Shown here piece by piece: positions 1-11,965 of a stretch of DNA of 64,000 nucleotides (its first letter is position 1; every line of letters starts with the position of its first letter). Under the pieces are notes generated by a model. That model made no database searches, had not been told where the DNA came from, and saw only the letters and a list, made by a program, of their open reading frames with translations. Origin of the DNA: Anadara kagoshimensis (Eukaryota; Mollusca; Bivalvia; Arcoida; Arcidae); the NCBI GenBank assembly GCA_021292105.1, contig CM037872.1:10566791-10630790 (forward strand), given 5' to 3'. The position numbers and the translations under genes were made by a program.

Positions 1-70
1 CAGTCTGGGTTCGAACAAACAGCCTCTCACGGGGCAAGCACTCTACCAACTGAGCTACAGCAGCGGTGGT
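1..70 (-). repeat. SINE-1 tRNA-like head fragment
   Basis: The reverse complement reads GTAGCTCAGTTGGTAGAGTG with a B-box-like TTCGAACCC. It is the tRNA-related head of the commonest SINE here; the body is cut by the window edge. It is not a tRNA gene because the 3' stem half and normal anticodon arm are not formed. Confidence 0.6.
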
Positions 71-119
71 CGGATGACAGGATGTATAGATTCATTAACA
101 GGGTTTGGTTGCGATAGCC

Positions 120-420
120 TCTAGAGAAATTTGATTTCACAAATATTAAGGCCATATGGGCAGGTGGTTTTTGTATACAGGTTAAAATAACATGAATGAA
201 GAGCAATTAAGATTAAATTTTAATGGCTTTTAAAAGCAGGTGGCCCTTTTAAAGAGATGACATTTAAGGCAGGTTTGACTTTATATGTAATATAGCCACC
301 TGTTTTATCTATATAATTAAAAACATTAGATATTTTCAAAGTTACCAGTGAGAGCATCCGTGTCAGTCTGACAGGGGTGGCCCAGATTTAATATACACAC
401 TATACTATGGTGTAATGTAT
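120..420. repeat. Dispersed CAGGTGGCCTTTATA element (family C) fragment
   Basis: It contains GGGCAGGTGG, AGCAGGTGGCCCTTTTAAAG and GATGACATTTAAGGCAGGTT, also found at 9541-9835 and 11966-12290. Inverted GTGGCC...GGCCAC motifs suggest a small palindromic DNA element. Confidence 0.5.
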
Positions 421-745
421 AAGACAAAACCCCCATTGGTAGAATGATTGGGAATAAGTTAACAGCTTGAGGCATGGGATTTGGTGTCAAAGGTCATGGC
501 TTTTACGTCATACAAACACTGTGTTTTCATGAAAATGTTGGAGAATTCAAAATTGGAAGGTGGTATTTTAATTTTTTGCACACACCATTTACGTCAGAGT
601 TGTAACTATAATGTGTAAACATGACTGATGTGGGAACTAGATAGTATGATATATGTTTGTTTATAATCTGTATGTATGTATGTGTGTAAGTCATGTTTTC
701 TCCTTGCTGTAATGTTGATGTTGGTGAAGAATATCTCTTGTTCTT

Positions 746-890
746 GTGTGTAACACAACACACACACACATGCACACACACAAACACACACACACACACA
801 CACATCTATCTCTATCTCATTTACTCAGTAAAGGACAAATATACAAACACACTGTCATACATGTGCTACACACAAGCCTAAGCACACACA

Positions 891-954
<64 letters not shown>
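746..954. repeat. (CA)n and (GA)n microsatellite
   Basis: There are two CA tracts (about 752-804 and 885-910), and the second passes directly into (GA)22 at 911-954. Apparent reading frames here are translated repeats. Confidence 0.95.
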
Positions 955-957
<3 letters not shown>

Positions 958-1133
958 TTACCAAGTTACCACTGACAATTTGAGAAGGGGATATTCAAAT
1001 TAATTGATGGGCGTTGTTATCAGTGTGTGTATTTATTAACCAGTGTTAGTAAAGTAACTTGGCTGGTTGATTGTCCACTAATAAGGCTATAACCACACCA
1101 CTGGACATCATTTTATCCCTAATCTCAATCTGC

Positions 1134-1442
1134 TGAATATTTTACTTATATCGAGACGTCGCCAGCTATAGGCGAAAGTGCAGAAATTTTGCCTGTGCAT
1201 TGCACTGATGGCATTATACAGCAGGGTTCTTTAGCGTGCCAAGCCCACCATGACACGGGACCTCGTTTATTGTAAGTTCCCATCCGAAAGAACCGTGACT
1301 TTCATTTCATAATGCCGAGTGCTTGGTGAAAGAACAGTTGCTACCCACTTTCAAGTCTTGGGTCAGACCCGGCCAGGGTTCGAACCCACGACCTCCCACT
1401 TATGGAGCGAGCACTCTACCAACTGAGCTACCGCAGTGGTTT
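1134..1442 (-). mobile_element. SINE-1, near full length
   Basis: On the minus strand it starts with ACTGCGGTAGCTCAGTTGG (A-box), has GTGGGTTCGAACCC (B-box), a body with GTCATGGTGGGCTTGGCACG and GCTGTATAATGCCATCAG, and a 3' end CGTCTCGATATAAGTAAAAT. It is a Pol III-type tRNA-derived SINE of about 310 bp with no coding capacity. Copies also occur at 8719, 20517, 23077, 24488, 43684, 49186, 54653, 57104, 58719 and 60137. Confidence 0.88.
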
Positions 1443-1489
1443 GTTTATTTGGTGAATTGATTATTGTCAAGTTTTTTGTTTTTCATCTG

Positions 1490-1700
1490 CTATTGTGATC
1501 ATCTCCATATAAAAACAACCTACCTATACACAAAACCTGCTACAGTGACCACCTCTATATAAAGACCACTTGTATATACAGTAAAACTAACTATAGTGAC
1601 ATTTTCCTCTATATAAAGTCCACCTGTCTTTACACATTGGGTTTCAAGGCTAATGTCTTAGCAACTTGGCCACCTAGAAAGAAAAGGGTTCTACTTGGTC
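1490..1700. repeat. Degenerate ACAGTAAAAC / CTATATAAAGNCCACC repeat
   Basis: It has two or three diverged modules of CTCTATATAAAGACCAC and TACAGTAAAAC, related to family C (120-420, 9541, 11966). It looks like an old element. Confidence 0.4.
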
Positions 1701-2911
1701 AATGTATCCCCTTTGAAAGAAAATTTGGGTCATATCATTAGATTGCTATAAATACAGTATTTGACCTTGAAGCGTGAGACTTGTCTTTGGAAACCAACCA
1801 ATGTCTGTCAATATTTTGAACAGTTATGCTATTTTCACTCCTCCACATGCTTAAACTTGACCTTTTACATATGTTTTTTCATGTCATTTTGTTTGAAGAA
1901 TGAAGTTAGTCTTTTGTAACCGAGGACAATTATGGCTGTCAATATTTTTGAATTATAATAATAAATGTTTTGTGAAATTGATGGCATTGCTTCACATGCT
2001 GAAGCTTGCCCTTTCAAATTTTTGTTTAACTTGTCCCATTTTCGAGACAAGAGTTAAGCTAAGCATTAAATTTTGCTCTTAAAGGTTTTTTTGTATGGCA
2101 GTCATTTGACACTGATGGATAATAGACTGAGTTTACACTTCATTTAAGGTAATGAAAATTTTCTTCGTTTGTGTAAAAGAATTTTGTTTGTACTTTGGTC
2201 TATATTTAATTTACTCCCTTTTGTTGACATTCAAATCAATAATTTTATTTACGTTTATTTTTCAAATGAATTCATGTAATTTTATGGTAGTTTTTTTTAA
2301 GCTGTTTGATTTTTGACAAATAGATTTTGTATTATGTCAATGGCAGCTTAATTATGTCTAGTTATTTGGCCTTGACCTGTTTGAACTGACATTCACCAGT
2401 TTTACCCGAACTGTTTGAACTCTCATTTTAAATTACAAATATTCAATTTCTTTTGTATGGTATACCTAAAAATTCACATTGCTAATAAATGAATTATTTA
2501 TTAAAAGATTGAGCATGGAACAAACATATTGCCAAAAATGTCATATTCTGAGAATTGGAGGATGTAACAGCCATCCTCATCAGTTTGAATTTCGGGGTTA
2601 AATGACCCAGGTCAAAATTGCTGTACTGTGTTTACATTAATAGCTTTTCTAATGTTTTTATGGTCTTTTAATAAGTTTTATTCCAAGTAAACATAGAAAA
2701 TATGAATAAATCACTTAAATGATATTTATATTTAAATAGATAAAAATAACCCCTGCTGAGCTGGTAAAATTGATCACTCAAATGGAAATAGTCCCAATTC
2801 ATCATGTAAATTTTCTTTTTATTCTTAGGACAGCAATTATTTACTGATATATAGTTTTGCCCTTTGACACTATTTGACCATATATCATGGTAACTTTTCC
2901 TTCAGGATATA
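1700..2911. other. AT-rich non-coding sequence
   Basis: Nothing recognisable: no conserved frame, no terminal repeats and no tRNA-like box. It is presumed upstream intron or flank of the HDAC gene. Confidence 0.5.
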
Positions 2912-3500
2912 AGGGTCTCAGTGGCTGAGTGGTCTAAAGCAGCGGCTCACTACCTAGGTTTGAATCCCACTCAGTACAGGTCCTAGTTTAAGAAAATTTG
3001 TCAGTTCATTACTGAAGGTTGGTGGCTTTCTGTGGGTACCCTGGTTTCTTCCACCATCCCAGAACTGACTGCCTTGATATAAGTGAAAAATCTTGACTGG
3101 CATGTAAAACACAATTACTCCACTCCACCATCCCAGAACTGGCAACCAAATATCTTAACTAAGGTGTAAAACACCATTTCTCTCTACTTGTCCATTCCAG
3201 AACTGACCGGCAAGAATCTTGGCGGCAGGGGAGTTGGGTGGGGCAACACACCATTAATCCACTCCACTTCACAATCCAAGAACTGACTGTCAGGATATGA
3301 GTGAAAGAATCTGGTGATGGGGGTGAGGGGTAAAACACCATTTCTTTACTCCACCATCACATCACAGAAGTGACCGTCAACCATATAACTGCAAAAATCT
3401 TGACTGGGGCATAAAACGTCCTCCAGAGCTTACCACCAAGAATTTTAGGGGAGGGAGAGTAGGGTGGAGATAAAACACCATTGCTCTACACCACTCTCAA
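2912..3500 (+). mobile_element. SINE-3 with amplified 3' modules
   Basis: A head GTCTCAGTGGCTGAGTGGTC with AGCAGCGGC and TAGGTTTGAATCCCACTC resembles a tRNA-Ser/Leu-type promoter. The body has GGTTTCTTCCACCATCCCAG, AACTGACTGCC, TTGATATAAGTGAAA, TCTTGACTGG and TAAAACAC. The block from CCACCATCCCAGAACTG to AAAACACCATTNCTC then repeats four or five times to about 3500, so the tail has been tandemly amplified. A similar amplified tail is at 29070-29365. Confidence 0.8.
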
Positions 3501-3841
3501 AAGAACACTGATATGATCTGATGTACAGGTCCAGTTTTATTTATTCCCCTATATGTTCTTTATACAACATTTATAGTTGATAGATGTTCATTCAGTATTC
3601 GTGTCATTTATATTATGATTAATTACCACCATACAATAACCTGTATTTGTGCCATTTTTTCACATGTAAGATTGTCGTCATGAGATAGCATCTACCTTTT
3701 TGCACTATAATAGGAGTGATATCCCCGGTGATGAATAATTTATTACTATTAATATGAGAAGTAAAATCTCTGCACAACAAGACATATCACGATCCATTTT
3801 GGTATAATGCAAAACCTAGATTGGGCTTTGTACTAGGACTT

Positions 3842-4245
3842 GGACTCTAGATTCTGGAATTTGGACTTTGAAATTGCCTTGACTTGACTTGACTTGAACT
3901 CTGGACTCTGACTTGGACTTAGACTCTGACTTTGGACTGGAACTGGGACTTTGGACTAGGACTGGGACTTTGGACTTCTGACTTTGGGACTGGAACTGGG
4001 ACTGGAACTGGGACTTGGACTAGGACTTGGACTTTGGACTGGGATTGGGATTGGGATTGGGACTTTAGACTAGGACTAGGACTTTGGACTGGGACTCTGG
4101 CTTTGGACTTAGACTCTGACTTTGGACTGTGATTAGGACTGGGACTTGGACTAGGACTGGGACTTTGGACTGGGACTGGGACTTGGACTGAGACTTGAAC
4201 TTTTGATTTGGATTTGAACTAGGACTTGGACTGGGATTCTGGATT
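3842..4245. repeat. Degenerate GACTTGGACT/GGGACTTTGGACT minisatellite
   Basis: About 400 bp consists almost entirely of 6- and 7-bp variants of GGGACT, TTGGACT and CTGGACT. The frame across it is pure repeat. A second locus of the same motif is at 30607-30805. Confidence 0.92.
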
Positions 4246-4296
4246 CTGAATTTTAAAGAGAGGGGATGTTAAACTTGAAATTTGAAAAACTTAGAT

Positions 4297-4670
4297 ATCA
4301 TAGTGCCTTTCACCACCTTAGTTCAAATTCCACTCGGGGACAGATCCTAGCATGAGAAAAAGATTGTCAGCTAGTTTGCGAAAGATTGGTTGTTTTTGTA
4401 GAATGCTGTTACTTCCTCTACCATCTCTTAAATGACTGCCTAAAAGTTTGTCAGTAACCGAAGATTGGTCGTTTATATAGTATATCCGTACTTCCATTTC
4501 CTCTACTATCTCTTAAATGACTGACTAAAAGTTAGTCAGTTAGATTGCCGAAGGTTGGTTGTTTTTGTATGGTACCAGTTTTTCTATTTCCTCCACTGTC
4601 TAACTGTCTAGATATACCGTAAGTGAAAGAATCTTGACTTGGATATAAAACTTATTTCCCCACTCCACTG
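4297..4670 (+). mobile_element. Degenerate SINE-3 copy with repeated modules
   Basis: It carries AGTTCAAATTCCACTC (B-box-like), ATCCTAGCATGAGAAAA, three GNCGAAGNTTGGTTGTTT modules and the end AAGAATCTTGACTTGG. The head is partly lost. Confidence 0.6.
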
Positions 4671-4789
4671 AACATTTGGTGTTTCATTTTACTACAAATG
4701 GCTGGAAATGTCAAAATGACTTGAATGATCAAACTAATCAACCCTTCACCATCTAGTTAGCTAATTTCTTTTTTGCATGACAGAAGTTA

Positions 4790-5160
4790 CACTTCATTAA
4801 AAATCAGCAAATGAAAAAAAACTAAAATATTTATATTGACATTTTTCCTATATTTATTTTGAATCAACACTTCCCAATTAAAAATCTGCGGAAAAAAAAT
4901 CTAAAAAGTTTGTTTGATAATTTTTAGTGTCTTTATTCTTATTCAATATTTCCCTAATAAAAATCGGTGAAAAAAATTCTAAAAAATTTATTTGACAATT
5001 TTGAGTGTTTTTATTTTTATTCAATTTTTATTCTTATTTCCCTATTAAAAATCAGCGAGAAAAAATATCTAAAAAATTGATTTGACAGTTTTTTATATCT
5101 TTATTTTTATTCAACATTGCTCTCATAAAATGAAATTAAAGTGTAAAAACAATTATTTTG
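4790..5160. repeat. Degenerate tandem repeat of about 85 bp
   Basis: Four or five diverged copies contain ATTAAAAATCNGC, AAAAAATCTAAAAA and TTTATTTTTATTCAA. It is AT-rich satellite-like sequence with no function seen. Confidence 0.6.
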
Positions 5161-5560
5161 ATGAAATAAAATCCATTCTAAAAAGAAGTTAATTTCGATA
5201 TTTTTTTCCCCGTCTTCCGATTAATCTTTTCCTTGAGCCTTACTTACCATAAATTGATAGATAACCAATGTCTCTTATTGATCGGGAGATATTTTTATAT
5301 CAGAAAATCTATTTAATTTTTCCATCTGTGTAAGTCATCTATTCTCTCAGGAATGCTACGACCAATCAATTTCCTACTGGTGAATAATTTGTTTCTAAAA
5401 ATAGATATTCTCTGAGCACTTGACAGTAATTACAACACAGAATTGGACAAGTAAGCGGAGTTGAGCTCGCTTTTAAGACTTTAGCTTTGTGAAAACACTC
5501 TTCTGACATTGATGTAATTAGACGTAGCGGAGAGAAAAACCAATCATGGAAATTATTCTA
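5160..5560. other. Non-repetitive island, possible conserved non-coding DNA
   Basis: This stretch is of higher complexity than its surroundings, without repeat motifs, and includes CTAAAAATAG (5395-5404), a perfect MEF2 consensus. No reading frame is convincing. A regulatory role is a guess. Confidence 0.25.
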
Positions 5561-5766
5561 ATCCCGAAGTTTTTATCTCGATCATTGGACAATTTATCTT
5601 TGCTGCGAATCATGCTTCGGCAAAAATAAGATGCTTTTAAATGTAAAAATACATCAATATCGGAGTTTGAAGTTGTTTTTTTTATATATATAGATTTTCC
5701 CATTTTGAAAAATTGTGTTTTAATTTTTTCTCTTTTTTTTATGTTTTTGATATCAAAATAACGAAC

Positions 5767-5767
<1 letters not shown>

Positions 5768-5797
<30 letters not shown>
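5768..5797. repeat. (AAAT)n microsatellite
   Basis: Seven or eight AAAT units. Confidence 0.9.
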
Positions 5798-5799
5798 AT

Positions 5800-6486
5800 C
5801 TTTGTTTTGCATTAGCTCTAGTATTTTTCAAAAAGAAATCATGCATGAGAGTTATAAATTAATTTTATAATGGCAGAATGTTTGGCAAACAAATGAAAAA
5901 TTCTCGCAAGAATATTTTCTGGCACACCAATACTATATACAATTCAATTCAATTCTTAATTCACCGAAAGCATACACTTATAGGTAAAAAATTGCGACAA
6001 AATAAATTATATAAATGTTATGAGCAATCAAGAAGATGGTTATAAATCTTTTAAAATTTAATTATGAATATACTGCCGTTTTAGCAGAAGGAAATTACAA
6101 AGGTTACGCAGGTGTACATGAGTGCATCTGGATTTTTCCTGGTTTTTCCTCCCACACATAGTTCCCACTCACTCGGAATTAGGCCAATGAGCAACATTAA
6201 CACAGAGATTTATATCTTTTAAAAACTCGGTAACATCCATTTTCTTTTTAAAAGATGATATCTATCGACTACTGGTGTTTGGTTTCAAATCTGTTATTGT
6301 TTACTTGGAGTGTGGCAGTAAATATTTAATTTACGACTTATTTTTTTCATTTTCCGGAACTCATTTGTCATTTGTTTTTATGTTTTTATTTATTTATTTA
6401 CATATTTATAATTTTTATATTTATTTTTTTTATCATGTTCATCAATTTCAGTAAATTTTAAAATTCTAATATAACAGAAAAAAATT
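5800..6486. other. AT-rich non-coding sequence
   Basis: Nothing recognised apart from short A/T runs. Confidence 0.4.
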
Positions 6487-6498
6487 TCTTACAGTAGA

Positions 6499-6870
6499 TG
6501 AGGCCGCAGTGGCCTAATGGATAAGACCTGAGTCTTCAAATCCAGGGTCTCACCGCTGTGAGTTGGAGTCCCACTCAGACCACTTGTGAGAAAGTGAATT
6601 TTCCTCCTTGTCGTTGACCTTCACTGGTTCACCTGGTATCAATATAACATGTATTTTGGACTGGGGAGTGGTACGCTTGTCTGCGGCGTACTGACTCTAT
6701 GAGCTAGCACTTTAAAGTCGCCCTGAGTGCACGCTAGTACAAGGCAGACCATACGACACACTCACACTTTACATGCATACACAAACTTGTTCATAGATTA
6801 ATCCATAGAAATTGATAATAGCTGAAAAATTGCAGATGCGACGTTAAGCAATATTCAACCAACCAACCAA
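6499..6870 (+). mobile_element. SINE-2 with target-site duplication
   Basis: The tRNA-like head GGCCTAATGGATAAGACC with GAGTTGGAGTCCCACTC is followed by a body ending ATAGCTGAAAAATTGCAGAT, GCGACGTTAAGCAA and a CAACCAACC tail. Flanks TCTTACAGTAGA (6487-6498) and TCTTACAGAAGA (6871-6882) form a 12-bp target-site duplication with one mismatch. Other copies are at 28702 (minus) and 56597. Confidence 0.88.
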
Positions 6871-7369
6871 TCTTACAGAAGACAGTAAGTATAGTGATGT
6901 GTATTGCAAAACATAATAAAACATAAACTGTGTGGATGTAGGCTTAACTTAATCCAAATCCAAACAAGTATCACACAACTTTTGTCGTCTTGCTGGCTTT
7001 ATTGAAAAAGCTGCATATTAAATGACTTTACCCTGTAATCTAATGAAATTGATGCAGAAAGGGAGAATAATTAGAGAGCAAGATTCCAATTTAAGCCAAT
7101 TTCTTTATACATATTGGTATAATGCTTTAGCAGTGTTCAATTTAGAACTCAGGGGTTCTTGTGTTACATTGGCTCCAAAATCAAATCATACTGTCATTGA
7201 GCCATCTTTGGCCCATCTTTTCAACATTAAATGAATGAATATTCTGTCACGTCCACTTCAGCCTTATAAAAGAATCCAATACAGTAAGGCTGCAATTCAT
7301 TGCCAGAATTTGTTCATTCAGATTTTGATGTTTTTATAGGATTTTGTAATAAATCCAGAAAAGGCCTAT

Positions 7370-7885
7370 AAAGAAAATCATGTAAAATAGACTTGTGGTG
7401 GCAAAGGTATCAAGAGGATTGTTATGATAAGCCAGGTGGCAAAGTAATAGACTTGTGGCAAAGACCAAGGTGGCAAATTTATCGAGGTTGAAACAGATAG
7501 ACTTATGTCAATAAGCAAGGTGGCAAAGCTATCAAGGGGGTTGTGATGATGAACAAAGTGGTAAAGTTATTTAGGGGCAAAGTACTAGACTTGTGACAAT
7601 AAGCAAGGTAGCATAGTTATTGACTGGCTTGTAACAGTACACAAGGTGACATAGTTCTAGAGAGACTTGTAGCTGTAAGCAAGGTGGTAAAGCTATTGAG
7701 GGGTTGTGGCTGTAAGAAAAGTGGCAGTTATCAAGGTTTATGGTGATATGCAAGGTGGCAAATTTATCAGCGGAGCTTTTGGCAATAAGCAAGGTGGCAA
7801 AGCTTTCAAGGAGCTTGATGCAATAAGGAATATGGCAAAGTTATTTAGGAACTTGTTGATAAGTTTTTGCTTTTCTTATAAACAG
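7370..7885 (+). repeat. Degenerate AAGCAAGGTGGCAAAGTTAT minisatellite, locus 1
   Basis: About ten diverged units of 40-60 bp are built on AATAAGCAAGGTGGCAAAG and TTATCAAGGGG. The same motif, in the same orientation, recurs at 18650, 27130 and 38690. Frames through it are repeat translation. Confidence 0.8.
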
Positions 7886-7889
7886 TCAT

Positions 7890-8175
7890 TAATTTAATCA
7901 TCTTTACACATCTATAATGCTGGCCATTATTGATTTTTTTTTACTTCTAAAGAATTTAATTATTCATCTTTATATATTACTTGTGATCATAACTGCATCA
8001 CATAAAAAAGAAAATATTATAAAAACAGATTAGCTAAATGCTTAATTTATTATGCATATAGTCTTTTACTTCTTAATGAATGTAGGTCATGTTTTGTACT
8101 TTTATGTGGAAAACCCATTCTCACACAATGAGATAGCAAAAGCGTAAATGTGTCATTAATACTTCCTTAAAGGCC
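7890..8175. other. AT-rich spacer
   Basis: No feature recognised. Confidence 0.4.
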
Positions 8176-8255
8176 TTTAAGACCCAAATCAAGATTCTTC
8201 TTTTACTAATATCAAGTCAGTGTCAGTTCTGGGATGGTGGAGTAAATTGATGTCT
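8175..8255 (-). mobile_element. SINE-3 3' fragment
   Basis: On the minus strand it reads CCACCATCCCAGAACTGACA, TGATATTAGTAAAAG, AAGAATCTTGATTTGG: only the 3' module. Confidence 0.6.
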
Positions 8256-8261
8256 ACTCAG

Positions 8262-8576
8262 GCAAGGCTTCCTATATGGGAGATAGTGGATTCCTACTCC
8301 TGCAGGGTTTAACCAAGACTTGAAAATGGGCAATGACTGCTCTATGACCAAGCACTCTGCATTAAGAAATGAAAGTCTTGGGGTCCTTTTTAAGAGACCT
8401 TAAAAACTGATGTCCCATGTCATTGCAGGTGATGCATGTTAATGAGATCTCTTACTGCACACTGCCTTAGCGCACTGCAAAGATAATAATTTCTGCCACT
8501 TCACCTGTAGCTGGTAACATCTAGATATAAGTAAAATACTCTTGACTGGGATGTAAAACCCAATTCAATCAGTTGA
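8262..8576 (+). mobile_element. SINE-1B (related subfamily), 5' degraded
   Basis: It contains CCAAGACTTGAAAATGGG, AAGCACTCTGCATTAAGAAA, GAAAGTCTTGGGGTCC, AAGAGACCTTAAAAACTGAT and TCTTGACTGGGATGTAAAAC. This body differs from SINE-1 (no GTCACGGTGGGC block) but shares both ends. Others are at 17985, 52396 and 55483. Confidence 0.7.
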
Positions 8577-8718
8577 TAAATAAGTCTTTATAAGTCTTGG
8601 ATGGACACTTATTACTTGTATCACATGAGAAGCACCTGTTTAATAAGCAATTTTCTCATTAATTGATCATTTAGTTATATGTGTGCTATGCCCAATTTCT
8701 GTAAAAAATTCTGCTGAA

Positions 8719-9054
8719 TTGAATAATAGTATTCAATGTCACAATTAAGAATATTTCACTTGTATCGAGAGGTCACCAGCTAAAGATGAAGGTGCAGAAC
8801 TTTTGCCTGTGCGTTGTGCTGATGGCATTATACAGCAGGGTTATTTATGCCATGCCTTCCATGACACGGGACCTCGTTTATTTGAAGTTCTCATCCAAAA
8901 GAACCAAGACTTTCATTTCGTAATGCTGAATGCTTGGTGAAAAAACAGTCACTACCCACATTGAAGTCTAGGATCAGACCTGGTTGGTTTTCGAATCCAC
9001 GAACTCCCACTTATGGAGCGAACAACCTCTACCAACTGAGCTACCGCAGTAGTG
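8719..9054 (-). mobile_element. SINE-1, full length
   Basis: The minus-strand order is ACTGCGGTAGCTCAGTTGG, B-box region, GGCATNGCATAAATAACCC, GCTGTATAATGCCATCAGC, then a TGACATTGAATACTATTATT tail end. The head has a short insertion at the A-box spacing. Confidence 0.85.
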
Positions 9055-9540
9055 TCCAAGTTTCTGCCAACATTTTTTGTTTGATGACAAAAAACCGTGA
9101 CATATCATGTTAACAAAAAAATTCAAATTTCTGAATAAACTGTATCATTTGCATAGGCTCTAAATCATGGAGTACTCAAGCACTAAATTTGTAATATTGA
9201 ATATCAGTTTTCAGGTCGAGGACTTGTTGACATCCTTGATATACAAATATAGAATTAAAAAAAATTAATAATGTCACAAATCACAGAGTTATTGATTTTA
9301 CAGCAATCCTCCCAATTTAGGAAGCAGTACTGAGCTTTATATTTAGCATCTCGGCTTGATTTAATTTTAGGTCATAGATATTGTCAAATTGTACATAATA
9401 TTAAAATATAAAAAATATTCGCTTGCAAAGTAAGTCATTGGTAAAAGTATTTAATTTTGTGTTATTAGGTGTGCAAAATCTTTTTTAAATTCCAAGAATT
9501 GTTTTTTCAAGTACTCAGGTATAGGTTGAGTATGAATTTT
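9055..9540. other. AT-rich non-coding sequence
   Basis: No feature recognised. Confidence 0.4.
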
Positions 9541-9835
9541 CGGTTTCCTGGGTATGAAAGGCATGCTAAGGGAACCAGTAAAAGTGGCCTTTATGGACAG
9601 ATGACCCATATATATACATGCTGAAATAAATTGAATAAAAAATAATTGTGATAAAATTTTAATGGTTTAAAAACAGGTGGCCCTTATACAAATGTGGTCT
9701 TTTTGATGGTGTTAGCTAGTACACAAGTACCTGTTATACAATTAAACCTGTCTATAAAGGCCACCCAAGAGAACCAGTAAAAGTGACCTTTATAGACAGG
9801 TTCAAATAAGATGGATAAAGAACAATTGGGATACA
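9541..9835. repeat. Family C element (GTGGCCTTTATAGACAGG)
   Basis: It contains two AACCAGTAAAAGTGGCCTTT modules and the inverted CCTGTCTATAAAGGCCACC, giving inverted-repeat halves. It is probably a small non-autonomous DNA element or a decayed pair of them. Related sequence is at 120 and 11966. Confidence 0.6.
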
Positions 9836-9839
9836 ATAT

Positions 9840-10213
9840 TATATTAATATTTTCTAGATTATTTATTCAACATGACAAGAAAAATATTAAAAACGGTTCA
9901 GAAATAAAACTGAAAAAATAGAAAGAATCTGCAGCAACCTTATTGAGTGTGTTGTTGCAGTTATTTTTATGCTAGGCTTAGTACTGTTTTATTCTGTAGA
10001 TGATGTTAGCTAGTACCTGTTTGTGATATAAGATATTATTAAACATGACCAGAAAAATATGAAAGATAAAATTCTCCAGTGACCTTATTGGGCTGTTTTT
10101 GCAGTTAATCTGAAGATAGTATTACCAGTATTATTTTTTCAGTTAATTTAAAGCTTTAATGTTTTATTCTGTTGATAGTGTTAACTAGTGCCTGTTCAAG
10201 CATAAGTACCCAG

Positions 10214-10286
<73 letters not shown>

Positions 10287-10500
10287 TAGATTATTTATTG
10301 AACATAACCAAAAAATATTAAAAATAGTCCAGAAATAAAACTGAAAAAAATAAAATCTGCATTAACCTTATTGAGTTGCTTTTTTGCAGTTACTGGTAAT
10401 CTGGAGATAGGGTTATTATTATTTTTAGTTAATTTGAAGCTTAGCGGTTTATTATGTTGATAGTGTTAGCTTAGTACCTGTTGGTTTATAGATATATATA
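9840..10500. repeat. Local duplication around a TA tract
   Basis: TTCTAGATTATTTATT(C/G)AACAT, then AAATATTAAAAANNGTNCAG and AACCTTATTGAGT(T/G)G, occurs twice (about 9850-10010 and 10285-10480), with a shorter version at 10030-10190. It is a tandem duplication of some 200-430 bp. Confidence 0.6.
10217..10284. repeat. (TA)n microsatellite
   Basis: More than 30 TA units, interrupting the duplicated block around it. Confidence 0.95.
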
Positions 10501-10539
10501 TATAAGTATATGTTGATATAGGCTATATTATTAAACCTG

Positions 10540-10900
10540 ACCAGAATGCATCAAATAGCGAGGTAATGGAGGGATGTATTGATTTTATCAGGAACATTAT
10601 AACATACTATTACAACCTCTCGGAAGGTCACCGATCTATTTATAGTAACCTGCCGCCAATAATAGTAGTTGACTAGTCTATTGGGAACACGGGGGAATAT
10701 CAGGAACTCCCTGTAAACATAACATACAGCACCTGAATATCTCAAGTGTAGGCCTTATCTTAACGGGAGAATTTTACATCTTTTTTAACATTTTTATGAT
10801 TAGGACGCTGATTTTTACCGTTAATAACTGACATTTTATAAGATGTTGTTGACCTGGCCGTCCCTACTTTTTTACAGGAAGGTTAGATAATCGTGTTTTC
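10540..10900. other. Non-repetitive island, possible regulatory DNA
   Basis: It is of higher complexity and more CpG-bearing than its flanks, with a MEF2 consensus CTATTTATAG at 10636-10645. No reading frame and no repeat similarity within the window. A conserved non-coding element is possible but unproven. Confidence 0.25.
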
Positions 10901-11635
10901 CATCTGGGAAAATCTACATGGAATTATAAATGCAAAAAAATTTAGACAATTTACATAAAAATGAGATAGAATTGTCGATGATACAGTGATCTGGTGATGA
11001 TAAGTTTTAAATGGATCATTTATATTAAATTGTGTTAGCAAAAATCTTACAAAAAACACAAGAGTTAATCTGGCCAGGTGAGTTGTTTACATAAGTTATT
11101 TAAATTTATTGACTGTGATGTCTATTTTTAGAAGTTAATATACAGTTAATGTTAATGTTGTTTGTGCATGCATGTATATATATGTGTGCCAGAAGGATTA
11201 TATTAAGTTTATATTTATAAAATCTTAGGAGATTATAATACAAATATAAATGTATAAAATATAAACACTGCAGGGAAGCTACAGGTTCTGTTTGGTTTAC
11301 AGGGATTTATCAAAGGCCTATTTAGGGCCGAAGTTAGGCCCCATTCCCAATGGAAAAACATTGATTTTTTCCAAAATGGGCTGAAAAAATTCCCAATTAG
11401 AAAATCGTACCAGATACATAGCTGAAGTCTGGCCATAAATGTGGCTGCTTTTCTCAATCTTCAATCAACTCAATACACTAAAAGCATCAGATTTAATCAT
11501 TAATGGCATCAAAAATATGTCAAAGTTTTCCCAAAATGAGCAAAAAGTTGATAGTTTTCCCAGTTTTTAGTTTATGGCCTTTTCCCAAAAGACCCTGATC
11601 AATCCCTGGTTTAGTTTTATAATCATCATTGTATA
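10900..11635. other. AT-rich non-coding sequence
   Basis: Nothing recognised. The repeated phrases TTTTCCCA and CCAAAATG(G/A)GC at 11340-11590 suggest a decayed element. Confidence 0.4.
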
Positions 11636-11636
11636 G

Positions 11637-11637
<1 letters not shown>

Positions 11638-11667
<30 letters not shown>

Positions 11668-11735
11668 TGTGTGTGTGTGTGTGTTATAAAATGTGTGTGT
11701 GTGTGTCTTATAAAATGTGTGTGTGTCTTATAAAA

Positions 11736-11766
<31 letters not shown>

Positions 11767-11865
11767 GTTATTATGAAAAAATAAAGTAAAACCCGCCAAA
11801 TACTGAAACAATAATATTTATATATGGGTGTGTGTGTGCACGTCTGTGTGTGTTATTATGAATAA
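11638..11865. repeat. (GT)n microsatellite with TTATAAAATGTGTGTG units
   Basis: A long GT tract is interrupted by repeated TTATAAAAT and, after 11770, by TTATTATGAAAAAATAAA. Low-complexity sequence. Confidence 0.9.
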
Positions 11866-11965
11866 ATAAAAAATGCTAAATACTAAAACAATTTTTCAAT
11901 GGCAAAATCATTTTATTCTGCCCTACATCAGGAATGTTTACATGTTTCAGGAATAAAATATATAC

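Noticed and set aside
3932-4132. Trp/Gly/Asp-rich frame
   Set aside because: Translation of the GGGACT/TTGGACT minisatellite.
5395-10645. Perfect MEF2 consensus sites at 5395 and 10636 as evidence of enhancers
   Set aside because: In DNA this AT-rich a few CTAWWWWTAG matches are expected by chance in 64 kb; only the cluster at 42690-43090 was kept as a finding.
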